Of a DNA stretch of 64,000 nucleotides, positions 59,744 through 64,000 are shown in pieces. Positions within the stretch are counted from its first letter, which is position 1, and every line of letters starts with the position of its first letter. The DNA lies in the NCBI GenBank assembly GCA_946548895.1, contig CAMNQF010000006.1, positions 1-64,000 on the forward strand. Reading direction: 5' to 3'. Position numbers and translations under genes: made by a program. The stretch comes from an uncultured bacterium. GTDB taxonomy: Bacteria; Bacillota; Clostridia; Oscillospirales; Oscillospiraceae. The notes beneath the pieces were generated by a model. The model had not been told where the DNA came from. It was given only the letters and a program-made list of their open reading frames with translations, and searched no databases.

Positions 59744-60202
59744 ATGTTGAACCACATCGTAATTATGGGCCGTCTGACCCGTGATTCGGAGCTGCGGCAC
59801 ACCCAGGCGGGCACAGCCGTGGCCAGCTTCACCGTGGCGGTGGATCGGGATTTCAAGGACAAGGAGACCGGCGAACGCAAGACCGATTTCATCGACTGCG
59901 TGGCCTGGCGCTCCACCGGCGAGTTTGTGGACAAGTATTTTGCCAAGGGCCGCATGGCCGTGGTGGAGGGCAGGCTGCAGCTTCGGGACTGGACGGACAA
60001 GGAGGGGAATAAGCGACGCAGCGCAGAGGTACTGGTGTCCAGCGTCTACTTCGGCGACAGCAAGCCCAAGGACGGCGGCAGCGCCGGGGGCAAGCCCAAG
60101 GCGGGGAAGGATGACGATTTCCAGCTGCCTGGTGATTTTGGCGCCGGCTCTGACAATGGCTTCGCGGATCTGGAGGATGACGACGGCGATCTGCCGTTCT
60201 GA
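59744..60202 (+). CDS. Single-stranded DNA-binding protein
   Basis: A 152-residue SSB: LNHIVIMGRLTRDSELRHTQAGTAVASFTVAVDRDF, then DFIDCVAWRSTGEFVDKYFAKG and the VEGRLQLRDWTDKEGNKRRSAEVLV strand. The last 40 residues are Gly/Asp-rich and end DDDGDLPF, the acidic tip that binds replication partners. AAGGAGGTC precedes ATG 59744. Its place in the module supports a DNA replication role. Confidence 0.95.
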   Translation: MLNHIVIMGRLTRDSELRHTQAGTAVASFTVAVDRDFKDKETGERKTDFIDCVAWRSTGEFVDKYFAKGRMAVVEGRLQLRDWTDKEGNKRRSAEVLVSSVYFGDSKPKDGGSAGGKPKAGKDDDFQLPGDFGAGSDNGFADLEDDDGDLPF

Positions 60203-60238
60203 GAAACAGCGGCGGGAGGGGGCAACCCTCCCGCCGTG

Positions 60239-60826
60239 CTACACATCTGCCTCTATAAAATGCTTATCATAAAGATTCCAATATTTTTGATAGACGCGAT
60301 CATTCTGACCGTCCAAATTCAGTTGATACATTCGAAACGTGACCAAAATATCCTTCGGTTGCCACCGTTCTTCATAGGAATAGCGATATTTCATTCCCAG
60401 CCGTTTCATGACTTCGCCGCTTCTCGGGTTATTGATGTCATGGGTTGCTGTTATGTAGGGAATACCATCCCTTCTTAATTGCTCAATTACGGCCTTGCAC
60501 GCCTGGGTCATGATTCCCCTATGCCAGAACTCTCTGCGCAGCCCATAGCCAAAGTCGCGGCTGTCATCCGTATCAACATTCACATATCCCATCGGATCAT
60601 CTGCCCCCCTCAGGCAGACCGCGTAGCTGTAGGCGTGCTCCTGACCGTACTTACGTTCAAAATGTTCTTCGTAGAATTTTTGCGTATCGTCAAAGGTATT
60701 TAAGGGAAACCATGGCAAAAAACGATTGACCTCCTTGTCGCTGAAGATTTGGAATATGGATTCCAAATCATCTGTTGTAAATTTTCTCAGAATCAAGCTT
60801 TCGGTTTCTATTTGAGGAGTGTTCAC
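60239..60826 (-). CDS. GNAT-family N-acetyltransferase, antisense in the operon
   Basis: A protein of about 195 residues. NTPQIETESLILRKFTTDDLESIFQIFSDKEVNRFLPW is the usual RimJ/RimL-type start, then CLRGADDPMGYVNVDTDDS, GYGLRREFWHRGIMTQACKAVIEQL (acetyl-CoA loop) and YITATHDINNPRSGEVMKRLGMKYRYSYEERW. The start is uncertain: GTG 60826 gives a normal N-terminus, longer starts run to 60940. It lies on the opposite strand and is more AT-rich than the flanks, so it looks like a later insertion. Confidence 0.85.
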   Translation of the reverse strand: MNTPQIETESLILRKFTTDDLESIFQIFSDKEVNRFLPWFPLNTFDDTQKFYEEHFERKYGQEHAYSYAVCLRGADDPMGYVNVDTDDSRDFGYGLRREFWHRGIMTQACKAVIEQLRRDGIPYITATHDINNPRSGEVMKRLGMKYRYSYEERWQPKDILVTFRMYQLNLDGQNDRVYQKYWNLYDKHFIEADV

Positions 60827-60931
60827 ATTTTCACATCCAAAATTCAAGTTTGCTGTATGGATTATATCATGTATTTTAATTCTGCACAACCGTATGGTGT
60901 CAGCAGAAATGGTCGAGAGGAAAGATAAAAT

Positions 60932-61129
60932 ATGAAACAATACTTTGATTATTTAGACTTTCTGCGGGAATCCGGCGTCACCAATATGTACGGCGCGGTT
61001 CCCTATCTCCAGCAGGAGTTCCCGGAGCTGGGCTTCAACCACGCCCAGGCCGTCTATGTCCTGCGGGAGTGGATGGAATACCGTCAGAAGGGGGGGATGC
61101 GTAATGCGCAAGCCCTACCGAACTATTGA
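60932..61129 (+). CDS. Small protein before the VWA gene
   Basis: A 65-residue protein with GAGAGGAAAG upstream of ATG 60932. It reads MKQYFDYLDFLRESGVTNMYGA with LQQEFPELGFNHAQAVYVLREWMEYRQKG, a compact helical domain with a winged-helix look. It overlaps the VWA gene by 26 bases. Small proteins of this type occur beside phage-like RavA/VWA pairs; function unknown. Confidence 0.7.
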   Translation: MKQYFDYLDFLRESGVTNMYGAVPYLQQEFPELGFNHAQAVYVLREWMEYRQKGGMRNAQALPNY

Positions 61130-62687
61130 GGATGTACTGCGTTCCCCGTGGGCTGCCGCTGGGCAGCCCATGGAGCGGGCCGCCACCGACCGGGTGCTGC
61201 GTTCCACCAAGCTGGAGGACAGCATCTATGCCGATCTGCGGGATGGGGACGACAGTTTGGAGCAGACCGAGGGGGAGGCGGCAAAAAAGCTGCCATCCTT
61301 CCCGGCGCTGTCCCGGGACGTATTCCAGTCCTTTTATTCCCTGATGCCCAGGAGGAACGACAGCGATCTGCTGTCCACGGCCGCCCGGAAGTTCAATGAC
61401 CCGATTTTGGAGTACATCACCCAAAACGAGGACTACCCGACGCTGAAAGCGGTGTGCGAGGGACGGGAACTGCCTGCCTATGAGGCGGCATCCGAGTTTG
61501 TGGCCCGCACCGCCGGGGAACTGGACAGCCTGCTCTCCAACATCAGCGGCGAGAAAAACGCACTGAGCACCCTGGAAAAGCTGGAAAATGTCGAGCAGGA
61601 AGCACGAAAAGAGCTGGCCGATTTGCTGAAGCGGATGCAAGCCATGAAGGAACGCGATCAGGATCTGGAGCAGTCCGTAGTGGACGCCGCCAACCAGGCG
61701 GAGGGCAAGCGCCGCCAGGTGGAGGCCGTGGGTAAGCTGGTAGATGCCAGCACGGCCAGGAACGAGGACGATGTGGCCGCTGTGGTAGCCATGGCGGTGA
61801 GCGCCGCCGCTGAAAAGGCGGAAGAAGTACAGAGCATCATCGGCGCCTGGAGCGACGAGCCCGGTAACATGGTAAAAAACGAGGCCAACGCTGAACTGCT
61901 GGCACTGGTGCGAAAAAGCCCGGTTTTGCGGGATATCTCCAAGTATCTGGGCCGGTTCCGGGAGATCTTCGCCCAGGGCAAGCGCAATGGTTACGCCTAT
62001 GGCCGGGGTGAGAAATACTCCCTGGAGCTGGGCCGGGATCTGTCCCGGGCCCTTACCTCGGAGCTGGCCATGCTGGCCTCACCCCAGACCACGCCGCTGT
62101 TCCTACGCAAGTATCAGCGGGGGCAGATCAAGCAGTACCAGCGCCGGGAGCCCATCTACAAGGGCATGGGGGATATCATCTGCTGTCTGGATGAGTCCGA
62201 CTCTACCGAGGGCGACCCCGCTGCCTGGGGGAAGGCCGTGGCGCTGACCCTGCTGGAGATCGCGGCGGACAGCGGGCGGCGCTTCGCCCTGATCCACTTT
62301 TCTGGGCCGGGGAGCTTCAAAACGGAGGTGTTCCGACCCGGGGGCTATGCCATGGCGGAAAAGGTAAACGCCGCGGAAACCTTTTTAGGCGGCGGCACCG
62401 ACTTCCAGACGCCCATGAATGACGCCCTGCGTCTGATGGATGAGGAGGGCCTTGAAAACGCCGACATCATTTTTATCACGGACGGCGAATGTGCTTTGCC
62501 GGACGCTTATGTGGAGCGGCTTCGGACGGAGCAGGCCAATCGGCGGTTCACTGTCACCGGGGTGCTGCTGGACAAGGGCAGTCCGGGAATGACGTTCAGC
62601 CTGGAGAAATTCTGCCAGAATATCTACCGTACCAGCGAACTGCTGGGGGATGAGATCGTGGCGGAGTTGGTGTGCAAGCGAGTATAA
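61104..62687 (+). CDS. VWA-domain protein, ViaA-like
   Basis: A 527-residue protein starting at ATG 61104. Residues 150-240 are a long coiled coil (LEKLENVEQEARKELADLLKRMQAMKERDQDLEQS region). The VWA domain has a MIDAS set: CLDESDSTEG (Asp-x-Ser-x-Ser), GGGTDF (Thr) and FITDGECA (Asp). It is the natural partner of the MoxR ATPase at 58328, with SSB and GNAT genes between them. The start overlaps the small gene by 26 bases. Last gene of the module. Confidence 0.88.
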   Translation: MRKPYRTIEDVLRSPWAAAGQPMERAATDRVLRSTKLEDSIYADLRDGDDSLEQTEGEAAKKLPSFPALSRDVFQSFYSLMPRRNDSDLLSTAARKFNDPILEYITQNEDYPTLKAVCEGRELPAYEAASEFVARTAGELDSLLSNISGEKNALSTLEKLENVEQEARKELADLLKRMQAMKERDQDLEQSVVDAANQAEGKRRQVEAVGKLVDASTARNEDDVAAVVAMAVSAAAEKAEEVQSIIGAWSDEPGNMVKNEANAELLALVRKSPVLRDISKYLGRFREIFAQGKRNGYAYGRGEKYSLELGRDLSRALTSELAMLASPQTTPLFLRKYQRGQIKQYQRREPIYKGMGDIICCLDESDSTEGDPAAWGKAVALTLLEIAADSGRRFALIHFSGPGSFKTEVFRPGGYAMAEKVNAAETFLGGGTDFQTPMNDALRLMDEEGLENADIIFITDGECALPDAYVERLRTEQANRRFTVTGVLLDKGSPGMTFSLEKFCQNIYRTSELLGDEIVAELVCKRV

Positions 62688-62760
62688 ATCAGGCTGTAAA
62701 ACAGGGGACAGTTTCATTGATTTGCCATTATACATATTTGTGTAGCTATAGACAAAAAAG

Positions 62761-62792
62761 GGGTGGCCGGTTTTGAGCAAAACCAGCCACCC
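62761..62792. terminator. Terminator between the module and the glycosidase
   Basis: GGGTGGCCGGTTTT, loop GAGC, AAAACCAGCCACCC: 14 pairs with one mismatch, A-run before it (62754-62759) and thus a T-run for leftward transcripts. It ends the leftward glycosidase gene and perhaps the rightward module. Confidence 0.7.
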
Positions 62793-62868
62793 TGTGAATG
62801 AGGAGGCGGAGTTTCGGCATACCGCCTCTGTCATCGTCCAGCACGCAAATGCCGGAGATGCAGCGAGA

Positions 62869-64000
62869 TCATTGCTGCGCTTTCGATTCCTTGCGCAGTT
62901 TGTGATCGATTACGAGGAATCGGATGCATAGCGCAATAAGCGCCACGCCTAGCGCAATGACCACATAGATGAGAGGCTGGATAATGCCTAGACCGCTCTC
63001 TTTGTAGGCCGGACGTATGATACTTACGTCACCGGCGGTTTCACTGTAGTTCCTATTGGTAACGCGAACGTGGAGGGTCATGTAGAGCACCTCTTTGGCC
63101 GCACGACGCAGAGCCTGATGGTAACTGTTGGACGATGTTTCTTGGACAAACTCACCGCCCATAACACCGCTCATCCACAAACTGGTGCCTGCCCGAAGGG
63201 ACTGGTCGCCGTTCATAAATGTATGGTGGTCGCAATAGTCAGTGATGAGCCCGCCGTGGAAACCCCACTCACCTCGGAGCACATCGGTGAGAAGCGCCTT
63301 ACTGCCACCTGCCCATACCGCGCCAATACGGTTGTAGCTGCTCATTAAGCCGTTGGCATCGTAGTCCTCTACCAATGTGCGGAAAGGCTCCAGGTAGATT
63401 TCCCGAAGTGTCTGCTCTGTCATCCAGGTGTATACGCTATCCCGGTAGACACCACTCTCGCCATCGTTGCAAATAAAGTGTTTTACGTAAGTGTATACGC
63501 CTGCCTCGCTGGCACCTTGGACCGTATTGCCGCACAGTACCCCGGATAGCACGCTGTCTTCAGAATAGTACTCATAGTTGCGCCCATTGAAAGGAGAGCG
63601 GTGCATATTTACGGCCGGGGCATACCAGCCACAGTAACCGTTCTGTATGGCCTGCTGACCAATGATGCGTCCCTCTTCGCGGGCAAGGCTGGCGTTCCAG
63701 GTCTGGGCAAGCGTACTGGAGCTGGGGAAACCAGTACCTGCTCCCATACCGGTGAAGCCGCCAATCTGCGCAGGGCCATCGGCATCTTTGAAACGCATCT
63801 TGCCCACGCTGGGCAGTTCAACGGTACCACCGTAACCAAACACAAACAGCTCCTGCATTTCCTCCACAGTAAGCTGGTCCAACAAAGCATCCCATTGAGG
63901 GTCATTGAAGTCCGCGCCTAGTTGATAGCCCAATTCGGTGGTGAGACCGTTTTCCTCAATTTTGAGACCATTCTTCGCTCCAGTAGTTATGGGGCTATCC
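62869..64000 (-). CDS. GH3 glycosidase, permuted and membrane-anchored, 5' end outside window
   Basis: The last 377 residues of a leftward gene; the frame is open to the window edge, so TTG 63933 is not the start. The visible part is the GH3 N-type TIM barrel: WDALLDQLTVEEMQELFVFG, VGKMRFKDADGPAQIGG, NMHRSPFNGRNYEYYSED, YVKHFICNDGES and the nucleophile region GFHGGLITDYCDH (Asp). After it comes a membrane segment (IQPLIYVVIALGVALIALCIRFLVI) and a basic tail. Barrel at the C-terminal side means the GH3 C-type domain precedes it, as in permuted Clostridial beta-glucosidases. Likely cell-surface enzyme on beta-linked glycans. Confidence 0.85.
   Translation of the reverse strand, partial: DSPITTGAKNGLKIEENGLTTELGYQLGADFNDPQWDALLDQLTVEEMQELFVFGYGGTVELPSVGKMRFKDADGPAQIGGFTGMGAGTGFPSSSTLAQTWNASLAREEGRIIGQQAIQNGYCGWYAPAVNMHRSPFNGRNYEYYSEDSVLSGVLCGNTVQGASEAGVYTYVKHFICNDGESGVYRDSVYTWMTEQTLREIYLEPFRTLVEDYDANGLMSSYNRIGAVWAGGSKALLTDVLRGEWGFHGGLITDYCDHHTFMNGDQSLRAGTSLWMSGVMGGEFVQETSSNSYHQALRRAAKEVLYMTLHVRVTNRNYSETAGDVSIIRPAYKESGLGIIQPLIYVVIALGVALIALCIRFLVIDHKLRKESKAQQ

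Overview
The window is high-GC DNA of a gut Firmicute, most likely an Oscillospiraceae-type Clostridium (Flavonifractor/Intestinimonas-like). This is inferred from the TnpV/TnpW transposon proteins, the A118-like prophage with MuF-type minor capsid protein, strong AGGAGG ribosome sites and GTG/TTG starts. It is dominated by mobile DNA packed around a small metabolic stretch. No tRNA, rRNA or CRISPR array was seen.

(1) About 1-24.2 kb: the right part of a temperate siphophage. Order: nuclease and helicase end of the early region, terminase, portal, minor capsid, scaffold, major capsid, connectors, tail tube, tail chaperones, tape measure, tail tip and fibres, holin, endolysin, then a leftward lysogeny operon (XRE repressor plus a stand-alone Spo0A C-terminal-type DNA-binding protein). 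The portal gene is broken by one base, and the minor capsid gene appears separated by one base from a CdiA_C-like toxin domain.

(2) About 24.5-42.5 kb: two nested mobile elements. The outer one is a mobilizable element (sigma-like factor, RepA-like ATPase, MobC, relaxase, small protein, large serine recombinase), all leftward. Its recombinase gene is cut in two: residues 1-29 at 38361-38447 and the remaining ~532 residues at 24557-26155. Between the halves lies a ~12.2 kb inner element with tnpV, a stalk-domain protein, tnpW, its own 672-residue serine recombinase, a decayed mobilization region rich in inverted repeats, and an AT-rich five-gene defence operon: HTH, nuclease-methyltransferase fusion, second methyltransferase, SIR2 and HerA ATPase.

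(3) About 42.5-49.4 kb: chromosomal metabolism. A leftward sorbitol/polyol operon (dehydrogenase, GPH symporter, fructokinase, HPr-like protein lacking the active-site His) lies next to a ROK regulator. Then come two flavin-linked reductase genes divergent from an HxlR regulator.

(4) About 49.8-62.7 kb: an XRE regulator divergent from an unknown gene across two identical palindromes, then a rightward replication/transcription-like module: large helicase (one-base frameshift), sliding-clamp homologue with a lysine-rich tail, zinc-finger protein, three unknown proteins, a sigma region-2-only protein, a MoxR/RavA-type ATPase, SSB and a VWA protein. A GNAT gene is inserted antisense in it.

(5) The right edge holds the 3' part of a permuted, membrane-anchored GH3 glycosidase.

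Three single-base disruptions, each at a short homopolymer (4739-4742, 6587-6590, 53155-53157), suggest either real decay or base-calling errors and limit conclusions about phage and helicase function.
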